36,377 nucleotides of DNA from Competibacteraceae bacterium UBA6584 (GTDB taxonomy: Bacteria > Pseudomonadota > Gammaproteobacteria > Competibacterales > Competibacteraceae). This document shows, piece by piece, positions 1-7,862 of this stretch. Location of the stretch: positions 1 through 36,377 of the forward strand of contig DJIW01000122.1 of assembly GCA_002433805.1 (NCBI GenBank). The letters run 5' to 3'. The notes under the pieces were generated by a model. It searched no databases. It had not been told where the DNA came from and worked only from the letters and a program-made list of their open reading frames with translations. The translations under genes were made by a program, and so were the position numbers. Numbering within the stretch: position 1 is the first letter of the stretch; the number at the start of each line of letters is the position of its first letter.

Positions 1-234
1 CCATTTGTCTATTAACAACCGCTGTATTTCCGCTATTACGATCCTCGGGTGCTGCGGGTTTACCTGCCGACTTGCAACGCTCAGGAGCTGCGGACGATGT
101 TCGGCCCGGTGCTGCGCTACGTGACTGAAGATGAAGACCCGAGCGCCTTGCTGGCGTTCTGGCCTGAAGACGGGCAGCTTCACACCGAGCGGACGCCGGT
201 GGCCGGGCCCAGTTCGACGACGAGGAGGGTTTGA
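1..234 (+). CDS. DUF4123 (T6SS adaptor) protein, C-terminal fragment
   Basis: The C-terminal part of a DUF4123-type protein, cut by the left edge. DUF4123 proteins (Tap/TEC) act in the cytoplasm as adaptors that load effectors onto VgrG-PAAR spikes. The visible part has the family hallmark FRYYDPRVLR followed by LPTC and FGPV, then a low-complexity tail ending in TGA at 232-234. The same frame has a TAA at 13-15, only a few codons before the conserved block. The gene therefore reads cleanly only from about position 16. The true start must lie outside the window, so either the first bases of the contig are faulty or the gene is broken. A GTG at 49 could open a 61-residue reading frame, but it falls inside the conserved motif and is unlikely to be a start. 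The next gene, a PAAR protein, starts 3 nt downstream, which fits the usual VgrG-DUF4123-PAAR cargo order. Confidence 0.75.
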
Positions 235-237
235 GCC

Positions 238-885
238 ATGCCGATGGCCGCGCGCGTGACCGATATGACTAGCCACAGCCCACCGCTCAGCCCCGGTCCG
301 GGCAGCGTGAACGTGTTGATCGGCGGCCTGCCGGCGTGGCGCGCCTTGCCGGCGGCGATGGGCGGGGCGGTGGATGCGATTTCCAACGCGATGAACACCT
401 TCATGACCCGGCCGCAACTGACCCCGGTCGACGCGACCGCGAGCCTGGCGCAAATCTCGGCGGCGCTGGTGCAAGGCGGCGCGGCGGCGGCGGCATCTGG
501 CGCGCCCGCCGCCGCCGGGGCGGCCGGTAGCATGATCGCCACGCTGAATACCACCAATGCCGCGTTGTCCGCGACCTGGGCCACGGCGTCGGTGGTGCCC
601 GGCGGGCAGCCCGCCGCCAACATCGCCTATACCGAGGGGATTAAAGCGGCGGCGGCGGCGGCGGCGAGCGCGGTAATGTCGGCGATGGCCGGCATTTCCG
701 ACATGCACATCTGCCCGATTCCGGTGCCGATCCCGCCGCACGGTCCGGGGTTCGTCACCAAGGGCAGCGCCACGGTCATCATCAACAACTTGCCGGCGGC
801 CCGGCAAGGCGATCAGGTGATGGAAGCCTGCGGCGGCCCGGACCCGATTGCGCTGGGCTGTCCGACGGTGCTGATCGGCGGATAG
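238..885 (+). CDS. PAAR-like T6SS spike-tip protein
   Basis: A 215-residue protein related to PAAR/DUF4150 tips, which cap the VgrG trimer of the T6SS and carry effectors out of the cell. The glycine/proline-rich PAAR-like sequence is split. Residues 1-35 carry ARVTDMTSH and a VNVLIGGLPAWR segment. After a long alanine-rich, probably helical insert (about 70-160), the fold resumes with DMHICPIPVPIPPHGPG, GSATVIINNLPAAR and a closing CPTVLIGG. The cysteines and histidines near residue 160 and at the end are of the kind that bind the metal ion at the PAAR apex. The start is fixed by GAGGAGGG just upstream, and the gene follows the DUF4123 stop by 3 nt, so the two are probably coupled. No toxin domain is fused to the C-terminus; the cargo is probably encoded downstream. 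Confidence 0.85.
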   Translation: MPMAARVTDMTSHSPPLSPGPGSVNVLIGGLPAWRALPAAMGGAVDAISNAMNTFMTRPQLTPVDATASLAQISAALVQGGAAAAASGAPAAAGAAGSMIATLNTTNAALSATWATASVVPGGQPAANIAYTEGIKAAAAAAASAVMSAMAGISDMHICPIPVPIPPHGPGFVTKGSATVIINNLPAARQGDQVMEACGGPDPIALGCPTVLIGG

Positions 886-905
886 GCGCTTTGGAACTGT
901 AAGCC

Positions 906-1673
906 ATGCTATCAATTCGAGAATCTCAGGTCCGAACGTTTGAGGAAAGGGCGCAACGGGCGTTCGAGGAGGAGATGGTCGCGCATCTCGCGGACTTTTC
1001 GCCGCCGCTGTTTAAGACGCTCGGTGAAAAACCGATGTTGGATGTGGTGCGCTTCGGCATGGCGCGCGCCGAACAGCATGAGCTTACCCTCCGTGGTCCG
1101 GTTCGGCTGTATCTTGAAATGATGTTGCTGTTCGGCAGTTATTTCGATACCGATCCACAATATCCGTGGGCGGCCGAAATGTTGAAGAGTCGGGCCGTGG
1201 GCCAAATGGAGCGCGCCGAGTTGTTGTACGAAAAGACGGTGGACTATCGAGAAAAGGTCGCCGGTCCTGACGATGCGTACGCGCTTAAAGCCCTCCGGAA
1301 TATTTCGATGTTGGCCCAACAGCCGCTGTTGATTCCTTCCGAGGAGTTTGTGCCTTACATGCGCCAGGAAATCGCCCGCGTCTACCCGCAAAAAGTGGCT
1401 TATGTGGGGCAAGAGGGGATTGACGCCTTGATTCGTAAAGGCGCGGACGGCGCGCGGCGGCAGCGTTTTTCGACCACGCGCGCCGCCGCTTTAATCGTCG
1501 TGCTGATGCTGGCTTTCGGTCATGGCTGCGGGGCCGATCCGCTGTATCCGTGGATCAATAAAACGCTTAGGGACGAAGCGATCACCGAGCAGGAAGCGCG
1601 GGCCAAACGGCTAGAGAAGAAAGCGCTGACGTGGCTTGAGCATGTGTTGGACTATTTTGAAAAGGGCGCGTAG
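906..1673 (+). CDS. T6SS-linked protein with two copies of one domain
   Basis: A 255-residue protein of unknown function, resembling uncharacterised proteins often found beside PAAR genes; that family link is from memory. The sequence is an internal duplication. MLLFGSYFDTDPQYPW (residues 73-88) is matched by MLAFGHGCGADPLYPW (201-216). Upstream glycines G40 and G168 and the two tryptophans W88 and W216 keep the same 48-residue spacing, giving a period of 128 residues. Both halves continue into a charged, probably alpha-helical segment. There is no signal peptide; the hydrophobic stretches lie within the repeats. The gene sits 20 nt after the PAAR gene and 2 nt before the candidate effector, so a role in recruiting or loading that effector is a reasonable inference, not shown. 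Confidence 0.7.
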   Translation: MLSIRESQVRTFEERAQRAFEEEMVAHLADFSPPLFKTLGEKPMLDVVRFGMARAEQHELTLRGPVRLYLEMMLLFGSYFDTDPQYPWAAEMLKSRAVGQMERAELLYEKTVDYREKVAGPDDAYALKALRNISMLAQQPLLIPSEEFVPYMRQEIARVYPQKVAYVGQEGIDALIRKGADGARRQRFSTTRAAALIVVLMLAFGHGCGADPLYPWINKTLRDEAITEQEARAKRLEKKALTWLEHVLDYFEKGA

Positions 1674-1675
1674 AA

Positions 1676-2305
1676 ATGAGTGGACGCAATGATCCTACCC
1701 CGCCGAGCGCGAATAACGGCGCAAACCCTTCCAATAGCGCTGTCGCTAAATGTCCTGATGACCCTTGTGGCAAGGATGCGATCAGCAACGTCATCAAATG
1801 TTGTGGCTCCGAAATCTTCGATGAAGCCAAAAAAGCGAATGGCGATAAAGATCCAGAGATTGTATTTGGCACGCCCAGTAGCGGATTTGATGCAGAGACG
1901 AATATTTCAACTGGGAAAATCACTGTTAGCAGTCGATCAAATAAGTGCACAGCCACGGAGTCCGTATTTTTCGAGCTTGCTAACCTAGCTGGCAAATCGA
2001 TTTCTCAGAAAATCGCTACCGATGCTTCTGCTGGTGATTTAAGTCGAGAAGATTATGCAAAGGCTAAGGAAAAAAAAGAATATGACAATGTAAAGAAAAC
2101 TCATGCGGCAATCGATAAATGTAAAGAAAAATGGGGCTGTAAATCTCACACGTTCGATTTAGATGGATTTCGGCCGGCAAAGGATTTTAATGATTACTAC
2201 GATAACTACCTATCCGAGTCTCACAAGAACCACTATCGCACTGCTTGGGACCGTAAGTACAAAGGAGCCTATGACGCCAAACATCCTTCTCCACCCAAAA
2301 AATGA
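1676..2305 (+). CDS. Putative T6SS effector, AT-rich, unrecognised family
   Basis: A 209-residue protein that I do not recognise. It begins with a disordered, Asn/Ser/Pro-rich stretch (1-25). A cysteine-bearing region follows (C26, C31, C42, C43, C91), then a segment ATESVFFELANLAG (93-106) and a lysine-rich C-terminal half with C149 and C155 and many Tyr/His/Asp residues (DYYDNY, HKNHY). No signal peptide or membrane segment is seen. Base composition differs sharply from its neighbours: 2041-2100 has only 18 G/C in 60. This suggests recent acquisition, as is common for exchangeable T6SS cargo. Position after DUF4123, PAAR and the adaptor-like gene is the place where effectors are normally encoded. 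The toxin activity cannot be named from sequence; the FFEL segment only faintly recalls zinc-peptidase helices and lacks the HExxH motif. Confidence 0.6.
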   Translation: MSGRNDPTPPSANNGANPSNSAVAKCPDDPCGKDAISNVIKCCGSEIFDEAKKANGDKDPEIVFGTPSSGFDAETNISTGKITVSSRSNKCTATESVFFELANLAGKSISQKIATDASAGDLSREDYAKAKEKKEYDNVKKTHAAIDKCKEKWGCKSHTFDLDGFRPAKDFNDYYDNYLSESHKNHYRTAWDRKYKGAYDAKHPSPPKK

Positions 2306-2323
2306 CGGTGTCCCGGAGCGACC

Positions 2324-3055
2324 ATGAGCGAAGTCATCAAGCAGGCCATTGAGGAAAAAGCGAAGGCTATCCGTATTGGAACTGGAGACGCGACCATCGA
2401 ACTCCTGCGCGTCGAGCCAGGAACATTCAATCTGGGATCGCCAGAGCACGAGGCCGGTCGGTTGGATAGCGAAGGGCCTGTGCGAAAAGTGACGCTGACC
2501 CAAGCTTTTTATCTGGGTAAATATCCCATTACACAGCAACAATACGTGAGCGTTAGCGCTAAAGCCACCATTAAACCCGCCGGGCCGAACGTGGCGATCG
2601 ATCAACTCACTTATAGCGAGGCGGTCGCTTTCTGCGCCGCTCTGTCAACAATTGCAGGACTGGTTATCACTCTGCCGACTGAAGCGCAATGGGAATACGC
2701 TTGCAGAGCCGGTACAAACACCCGCTTTTGGTCGGGCGATCAGGAAGAGGATTTGGCGAAAGTCGGCTGGTATCGAGAGAACGCAGGGCATAAAGCGCGG
2801 GAAGTCGGTCAGAAACCGGCTAACCCATGGGGATTTCATGACCTGCACGGCAATGTGTGCGAGTTTTGTCGGGATATATTGCCTCCCTACAATACGATTT
2901 CCGATATTGACCCGATTGGCCGAACCAGTGATCGGCAGGGGATGATGCGCGGTGGCGGCTGGATGCATCCGGCCGACTATTGCCGTTCCGCTATTCGGCT
3001 TATGAGTAATGATCGGTTTGGCGGTGCTGGGTTGCGAATTCTGATCGCGGGATAG
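2324..3055 (+). CDS. FGE/SUMF1-like protein, T6SS cargo partner
   Basis: A 243-residue protein of the formylglycine-generating-enzyme (SUMF1/EgtB/PvdO-like) superfamily. Recognisable blocks are EPGTFNLGS (31-39), the LGKYPIT segment (64-70), LPTEAQWEYACRAGT (117-131), NPWGFHDLHGNV (167-178) and the closing MMRGGGWMHPADYCRSAIR (207-225). Aerobic FGEs use two active-site cysteines five residues apart in this last block. Here the first position is H215 and only the second, C220, remains, so ordinary sulfatase activation is unlikely. There is no signal peptide. The gene starts 18 nt after the candidate effector with a CGGAG-type ribosome site. As the gene directly following a presumed toxin it could be the immunity protein or an accessory factor; this is inference from order only. 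Confidence 0.8.
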   Translation: MSEVIKQAIEEKAKAIRIGTGDATIELLRVEPGTFNLGSPEHEAGRLDSEGPVRKVTLTQAFYLGKYPITQQQYVSVSAKATIKPAGPNVAIDQLTYSEAVAFCAALSTIAGLVITLPTEAQWEYACRAGTNTRFWSGDQEEDLAKVGWYRENAGHKAREVGQKPANPWGFHDLHGNVCEFCRDILPPYNTISDIDPIGRTSDRQGMMRGGGWMHPADYCRSAIRLMSNDRFGGAGLRILIAG

Positions 3056-3073
3056 CCCGTTGCTTTGAATCGC

Positions 3074-4306
3074 TTAAACCATGACTTCAGCGCACGGCGG
3101 ATGACTGAGAAACCCCGTCGGACTCGCACTCAACCCATAGGCTCCCGACTGAAACACCACGACCAAATCGCCGACCTCGGCTTTCGGCAATTCCATGCGG
3201 TCGGCGAGAATATCCAGCGGCGTACACAGCGGCCCGACCACGGTCACAGTCTCCCGTTCCATTTGATCCATCCGGTTGCCCACCGCCACCGGATAATTCT
3301 TCCGCACCACTTGGCCGAAATTGCCGGAAGCGGCCAGATGGTGGTGCAGGCCGCCGTTGGTGATCAAAAAAGTCTGGCCGCGCGAGATTTTGCGATCCAC
3401 GACTTCGGCGACGTAAATGCCCGCTTCGCCGACCAAATAACGGCCCAGTTCCAGAATGATCCTCGCCTGTGGCAATTTGTCCTTCACTCTCGGCAGCCAG
3501 CGTTCCAGATTGGCGGCGATGGGTTCCAAATCCAACGGGGTATCGCCGGGAAAATAGGGAATACCAAAGCCGCCGCCGATGTTCAATAATCGAACCGGAC
3601 CCGGCGCATCCGCCGCCAGCCGCAATGCCAGTTCAAAGGTCCGCTCCTGCGCCTCGACGATGGCCGCCGCGCGCAAATTCTGCGAGCCGCTGAAGATGTG
3701 AAAACCCTGAAAGTCCAAATTCAGTTCGCTGATCCGGCGCAGCAAGGTGGGAACCTGTTCGGCATCCACCCCAAAAGGTTTCGGCCCGCCGCCCATTTTC
3801 ATGCCGGCGGTTTTCAGTTCGAAATCCGGATTGACCCGCACCGCCACCCGCGCGGGCCGTCGCTGTTCCTGGCTCAATCGAGCGACGGTTTCGGTCTCGT
3901 TGAAAGATTCCAGATTGAGGGTAATGCCGGCGGCAATGGCGGCCGCCAGCTCCGGCGGGCGTTTGCCGGGTCCGGCGAAACTGATCCGGCCGGGGTCCAT
4001 GCCGGTATCCAGCGCCACCTTCAATTCGCCGAGCGAGGCGATGTCCAAGCCATCGACCAGTCCGGCCATGTGCTGGACCACGGCCGGCATCGGATTGGCC
4101 TTGATCGCATAATGCAGTTCGATAGCGCTCGGCAGCGTCCGGCGCAACAGCGCGACCCGTTCATCCAGCAAGCGCCGGTCGTAGGCGTAGAACGGCGTCT
4201 GGCCCACCCGCGCCGCCAATTGGGTCAGCGGAATGCCTCCCACGCTCAAGCAGCCGTCGATCACCGGAAATTGCGCCATCGGCGAATGGAGAAGACGGGC
4301 GTTCAT
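3074..4306 (-). CDS. PLP-dependent decarboxylase, exosortase-A-associated
   Basis: A 410-residue fold-III PLP-dependent decarboxylase of the ornithine/diaminopimelate decarboxylase type, closest in layout to the exosortase-A-system-associated group (TIGR03099). The PLP lysine is K69 in HYAIKANP. The phosphate-binding glycine loop LNIGGGFGIPYF, the FHIFSGSQN block, the GPLCTPLDIL cysteine segment and GAYGLSASPTGF near the C-terminus are all present. I chose ATG at 4306 rather than upstream in-frame codons because it overlaps the ligase stop as ATGA, giving translational coupling, and because the longer reading frame only adds sequence antisense-like in composition. In other bacteria this enzyme and its ligase partner sit in exopolysaccharide/PEP-CTERM clusters, where the product is unknown. 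No exosortase or PEP-CTERM gene lies in this window. Confidence 0.85.
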   Translation of the reverse strand: MNARLLHSPMAQFPVIDGCLSVGGIPLTQLAARVGQTPFYAYDRRLLDERVALLRRTLPSAIELHYAIKANPMPAVVQHMAGLVDGLDIASLGELKVALDTGMDPGRISFAGPGKRPPELAAAIAAGITLNLESFNETETVARLSQEQRRPARVAVRVNPDFELKTAGMKMGGGPKPFGVDAEQVPTLLRRISELNLDFQGFHIFSGSQNLRAAAIVEAQERTFELALRLAADAPGPVRLLNIGGGFGIPYFPGDTPLDLEPIAANLERWLPRVKDKLPQARIILELGRYLVGEAGIYVAEVVDRKISRGQTFLITNGGLHHHLAASGNFGQVVRKNYPVAVGNRMDQMERETVTVVGPLCTPLDILADRMELPKAEVGDLVVVFQSGAYGLSASPTGFLSHPPCAEVMV

Positions 4307-5892
4307 GCGTCGCTCTCGGAGAATAAATCGCGCAGTTCGCCCGCCAGCGCCTTGCGGTCGATCTTGCCGTTGGCGTTGCGCGGCAAGTCGGCCTGCCGGA
4401 TCACGATATGCAGCGGCATCATGAAGTTGGGCAAATGCAGCTTGCAGTGGTTGATCAGATCCTCTTCGGCGCACGAGGCGCGCAAGGGCTTGACCACGCC
4501 GACCACCGCCTGCCCCAAGGCCGGGTGGGGGACGCCGACCGCCGCCGCTTCAACGATCTGGCCGCTGTCGTATAACACCTCCTCGATTTCGGTGGGGCTG
4601 ACCCGATAACCGGAGGTTTTGATCATGTCGTCCTTGCGGCCGATGAAGTATAAGAAGCCGTCGTCATCGGCGCGCACGGTGTCGCCCGACCACACCGCCA
4701 GTTCGACCAGCGGTAGGGCTGGGTTCTGCCCCGGCAGCGGGCGAAAGCGTTCGGCGGTCTTCTCCGGGTCGTTCCAATAGCCCTGCGCCACCAGCGAACC
4801 GCGATGGACCAACTCCCCCGCCTCGCCCGGTTCGCACGGCGAACCGTCTTCCCTCACTACCAGAATTTCGGCGTTGGGGATGGCTTTGCCGATGGAATCC
4901 GGGCGGCGGTCGATCTCCTCGGGCGGCAGATAAGTGGAACGAAACGCTTCGGTCAGACCGTACATCAAATAGGGCACGGCCTTGGGCAAGCGCCGGCGCA
5001 AGGCGTTCAAGGTGGCGCGCGGCATCGCGCCGCCTGAGTTGGTGAAATAGCGCAAGCTGTCGGCCGCCTCGGCTGGCCAGTCCAATTGCGCCAGCTGCAC
5101 CCACATCGGCGGCACCGCCGCCAAGCCGGTGATGCGCTCGCGCGCGACGGCGGTCACCACATCGCGCGCGAGCAGGTAATCCATCAGCACCGCGCGCGCG
5201 CCGGCGACGAACGCGGTGGTCAGTTGGCTCAAGCCGTAGTCGAAGCTAAACGGTAAAATCGCCAGAAGCCGATCATCGGCTCGGTTGTCGAGATAGCCGG
5301 CGACGCTGCAAGCGCCAGCCAGCAGGTTCCGATGCGACAGCACCACGCCCTTGGGTTTGCCGGTGCTGCCCGAGGTATAGAGGATAGCCGCCATGTCGAT
5401 ATCGATGGCGCGCGCGGGCTTCGGGTCGGAACCGGCGGCCGACAGCTCTTGCCAGTGCGCTGCTTGAAGGGGGTGATTGTCGGGCGGCGCGCCGGAGCCG
5501 TCCACCAACACCAGCGCCCGCAAGTCGGGGCAGGCGGCGGGATCGAGGAGCAAGCGATCCGCCCGAGCGCGCGCCGTGATCAGAATCCTGACGTTGCAAT
5601 CCCGCAGGATGTGTCCGACCTGTTCGGGCTTCAACTGCGGGTTGACGGGGACGAAAACTCCGCCCGCCGCGACGGCGGCAAACAGCGCCACGACAGTCTC
5701 AAGCTGTTTGGGCAAATAGACGGCCACCCGCTCCGATCGTTTCAGACCCAGCGCGAGCAGCCCGCGCGCCGCCGATTGCACCCGTCGCGCGAGATCGGCA
5801 TAGTCCAAAACGGCTTGGCGGTGAACGATGGCGGCGGCGTCCGGACAGCGGCTTGCCTGTTCGAGAATCAATTCGTGCAGCAGCATGGCCAT
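4303..5892 (-). CDS. AMP-forming acyl-CoA ligase, exosortase-A-associated
   Basis: A 529-residue member of the ANL superfamily (acyl-CoA synthetases and adenylation domains). Adenylation motifs are clear: ILYTSGSTGKPKG (ATP-binding loop), YLMYGLTEAF, WSGDTVRADDDGFLYFIGRKDD with the hinge aspartate, TSGYRVSPTEIEE, and the catalytic-lysine end motif LPRNANGKIDRKAL. Its coupling by ATGA to a decarboxylase of the TIGR03099 type makes it the TIGR03098-type ligase. Together they probably activate an amino acid or carboxylate and process it for polysaccharide or protein-sorting chemistry; the substrate is not known. Start ATG at 5892 is followed by a second in-frame ATG at 5886; the ribosome site is weak, so either could be used. 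The 130-nt gap to the divergent glutaredoxin gene probably holds its promoter. Confidence 0.88.
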   Translation of the reverse strand: MAMLLHELILEQASRCPDAAAIVHRQAVLDYADLARRVQSAARGLLALGLKRSERVAVYLPKQLETVVALFAAVAAGGVFVPVNPQLKPEQVGHILRDCNVRILITARARADRLLLDPAACPDLRALVLVDGSGAPPDNHPLQAAHWQELSAAGSDPKPARAIDIDMAAILYTSGSTGKPKGVVLSHRNLLAGACSVAGYLDNRADDRLLAILPFSFDYGLSQLTTAFVAGARAVLMDYLLARDVVTAVARERITGLAAVPPMWVQLAQLDWPAEAADSLRYFTNSGGAMPRATLNALRRRLPKAVPYLMYGLTEAFRSTYLPPEEIDRRPDSIGKAIPNAEILVVREDGSPCEPGEAGELVHRGSLVAQGYWNDPEKTAERFRPLPGQNPALPLVELAVWSGDTVRADDDGFLYFIGRKDDMIKTSGYRVSPTEIEEVLYDSGQIVEAAAVGVPHPALGQAVVGVVKPLRASCAEEDLINHCKLHLPNFMMPLHIVIRQADLPRNANGKIDRKALAGELRDLFSESDA

Positions 5893-6022
5893 GGTGGCAT
5901 TCCAACATCTTTTTAATTTTTGCGGGCTTTCTCAATCATAAGCCCTTCCAAAGCTCTGGAGTAGGGCGTCCCGTCCGATCCCCGCTCATTCCGAAGAATT
6001 CGAACCGCGAGGCAATGCCGCT

Positions 6023-6268
6023 ATGAATGTAGACGAATGCAAGATTGAAATACTCCTTTATTCGACGCTCGGCTGTCACTTGTGCGAACAGGCGGCCGAC
6101 CTGATCCACCCCTACGGAGCAGTCGTTCTCAAAATCGTGGAAATTGCCGACGATCCTGAGTTGGTGGCGCGCTACGGCCTTCGCATTCCCGTGGCGGCGC
6201 GCGCAACCGGTCAGGAATTGGACTGGCCGTTTGACGCCGCCGCGTTTGAACGGTGGTTGGCCCGCTAA
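6023..6268 (+). CDS. Glutaredoxin family (DUF836-like) protein
   Basis: An 81-residue thioredoxin-fold protein of the small glutaredoxin/DUF836 family. The first strand runs into LLYSTLGCHLCEQA, with the redox pair C18-x-x-C21. A second strand VLKIVEIADD, the loop ARYGLRIPVAA with the cis-proline characteristic of the fold, and a C-terminal helix follow. The length is typical of this family. It would act as a cytoplasmic thiol-disulfide oxidoreductase, with partner unknown. It is encoded divergently from the ligase-decarboxylase pair and 123 nt upstream of the FadL-type gene; no functional link is evident. Confidence 0.85.
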   Translation: MNVDECKIEILLYSTLGCHLCEQAADLIHPYGAVVLKIVEIADDPELVARYGLRIPVAARATGQELDWPFDAAAFERWLAR

Positions 6269-6391
6269 ACGTGTCGGGTCGCGGGGTCTTGCATTGAATG
6301 CGCGCCGATCCAATACCATAATCAAATCGGCGCTGGAATGAATAGCTTAGATTCCAACCCTGAATCCGACGACACAGCGAGGATCGACCCC

Positions 6392-7735
6392 ATGCTAGAG
6401 CAGCTACCGCGCGGTTATTTTCCGATTCTCGGCTTTGCCGGGTTGTTGGCCTTGGCTGGCCAGACGCACGCCTCGGGCTTGCAAATCACCGAGCAGAGCG
6501 TGACCGGACTGGGTCGCGCCTTCGCCGGCGGCAGCCTGCCGAACGACGATCTATCGGCCGCTTATTTCAATCCCGCCGATATGATGTTGGGCAGTGGCAC
6601 GCAAGCGCAGGCGGGCATGACGCTCGTCGGCATCAGCATGGAAACCGACAATGTCGGTTCGAGCGTCCGGCTGCCGAGCAACTTGGGCGCGGTGCTCACC
6701 CAACCGGGCACCGTGCCGGTGTTCGTGTCGGTTCCATCCAGAGGGCGCGATGACGACGGCGGCACCGACAAACTGGTCCCCAACGGCTATTACGTCACGG
6801 ACATCAATGATCGGATGCGCTTCGGCCTAAGCATTAACGCGCCCTTCGCGGTCAGCACCAGCTATGGCCGCAACTGGGTGGGACGCTATCACGCGGTCGA
6901 TTCGGACCTGCTGACCATCGACATCAATCCCTCGATCGCCTATCGAATCAACGATAACTTCTCAATCGGGGGGGGCGTCAGCGCGCAGTACGTCAAGGCG
7001 ACCTTGACCCAAGCCCTGTTCAATCCGTTGAGCGCCTTCACCAAGGACGGCTACGCCGAAGTTGAGGCCGACGGCTGGGGTTTCGGCTTTAACCTGGGCG
7101 CGCTGTACGAATACGACGCGAATACCCGATTCAGCATCAGCTACCGCTCGCGGATCAAGCATTCGGCCGATGGCGACCGAACCATCTCCGATTACATTCC
7201 GGGCCGCAACGGTAAGGTGTCAGCCGAAGCTGACGTGACCTTGCCCGATTGGCTGGGCGTGGCCGCCTATCACCGGATCAACCCGCAATGGGCGGTGATG
7301 GGCGGAGTGCGCTGGACCAACTGGAGCTTGTTCGACAAGCTGCTGATCAAATTCGGCGACGGTACCCAAAGCCTGACCCCGGAACACTGGGAAGACAGTT
7401 GGTCGTTCGGTCTCGCGGTCAGTTACGGCTACACGCCGGAATGGACCTTCCGCGCGGGCTATGTCTACGACCAGACCCCGGTTCCCTCGACGGAATTCAG
7501 AACGCCGCGCATCCCCGATAACGACCGCAACGCTTTCGGGTTCGGATTTACCTACCACCCCAACCCGCGGCTGTCCATCGATTTCGGCTACATGTACATC
7601 AAATTCGCCAAAGGCAGCACGGAAAACACCATCAATCTGATTCCAGCGCCCGCCGGCTTGATCACTGACACGTTGCGGGTGGACTATCAAGGTTCTGGGA
7701 ATTTGATCGGCTTGCAGGGGACTTATCGATTTTAG
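6392..7735 (+). CDS. FadL/TodX (OMPP1) family outer-membrane transporter
   Basis: A 447-residue outer-membrane beta-barrel of the FadL family, which takes up long-chain fatty acids and other hydrophobic compounds. After a signal peptide (about residues 1-28, ending near THASG) comes the family start GLQITEQSVTGLGRAFAGG, the block DLSAAYFNPADM with the NPxD-type signature, then alternating aromatic strands such as WAVMGGVRWTNW and FGFGFTYHPNPRLSIDFGY, and a terminal YRF with the C-terminal aromatic residue expected for barrel assembly. I chose ATG 6392 because GAGG lies about 10 nt upstream and the signal peptide begins there; an ATG at 6338 would add 18 polar residues in front of it. The beta-oxidation genes that follow beyond a terminator fit a role in fatty-acid import. 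Confidence 0.9.
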   Translation: MLEQLPRGYFPILGFAGLLALAGQTHASGLQITEQSVTGLGRAFAGGSLPNDDLSAAYFNPADMMLGSGTQAQAGMTLVGISMETDNVGSSVRLPSNLGAVLTQPGTVPVFVSVPSRGRDDDGGTDKLVPNGYYVTDINDRMRFGLSINAPFAVSTSYGRNWVGRYHAVDSDLLTIDINPSIAYRINDNFSIGGGVSAQYVKATLTQALFNPLSAFTKDGYAEVEADGWGFGFNLGALYEYDANTRFSISYRSRIKHSADGDRTISDYIPGRNGKVSAEADVTLPDWLGVAAYHRINPQWAVMGGVRWTNWSLFDKLLIKFGDGTQSLTPEHWEDSWSFGLAVSYGYTPEWTFRAGYVYDQTPVPSTEFRTPRIPDNDRNAFGFGFTYHPNPRLSIDFGYMYIKFAKGSTENTINLIPAPAGLITDTLRVDYQGSGNLIGLQGTYRF

Positions 7736-7766
7736 CCCGCGAGCGCCAGCGATCAGCCAAATCGAC

Positions 7767-7795
7767 AAAGCCGGGAGCCAAGCCCCGGCTTTATC
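7767..7795 (+). terminator. Intrinsic terminator after FadL-type gene
   Basis: A perfect 9-bp stem, AAAGCCGGG (7767-7775) with CCCGGCTTT (7784-7792), around an 8-nt loop, with a short T-containing tail. It lies 31 nt beyond the porin stop codon and before the FadN-type gene. The T tract is short, so termination may be partial. Confidence 0.7.
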
Positions 7796-7862
7796 GTTAG
7801 GCTAGACCGAAACCTATTTCGACAGTGCGGCCTTTCCACAGCTTAAAGCGAGGGGATTGACC

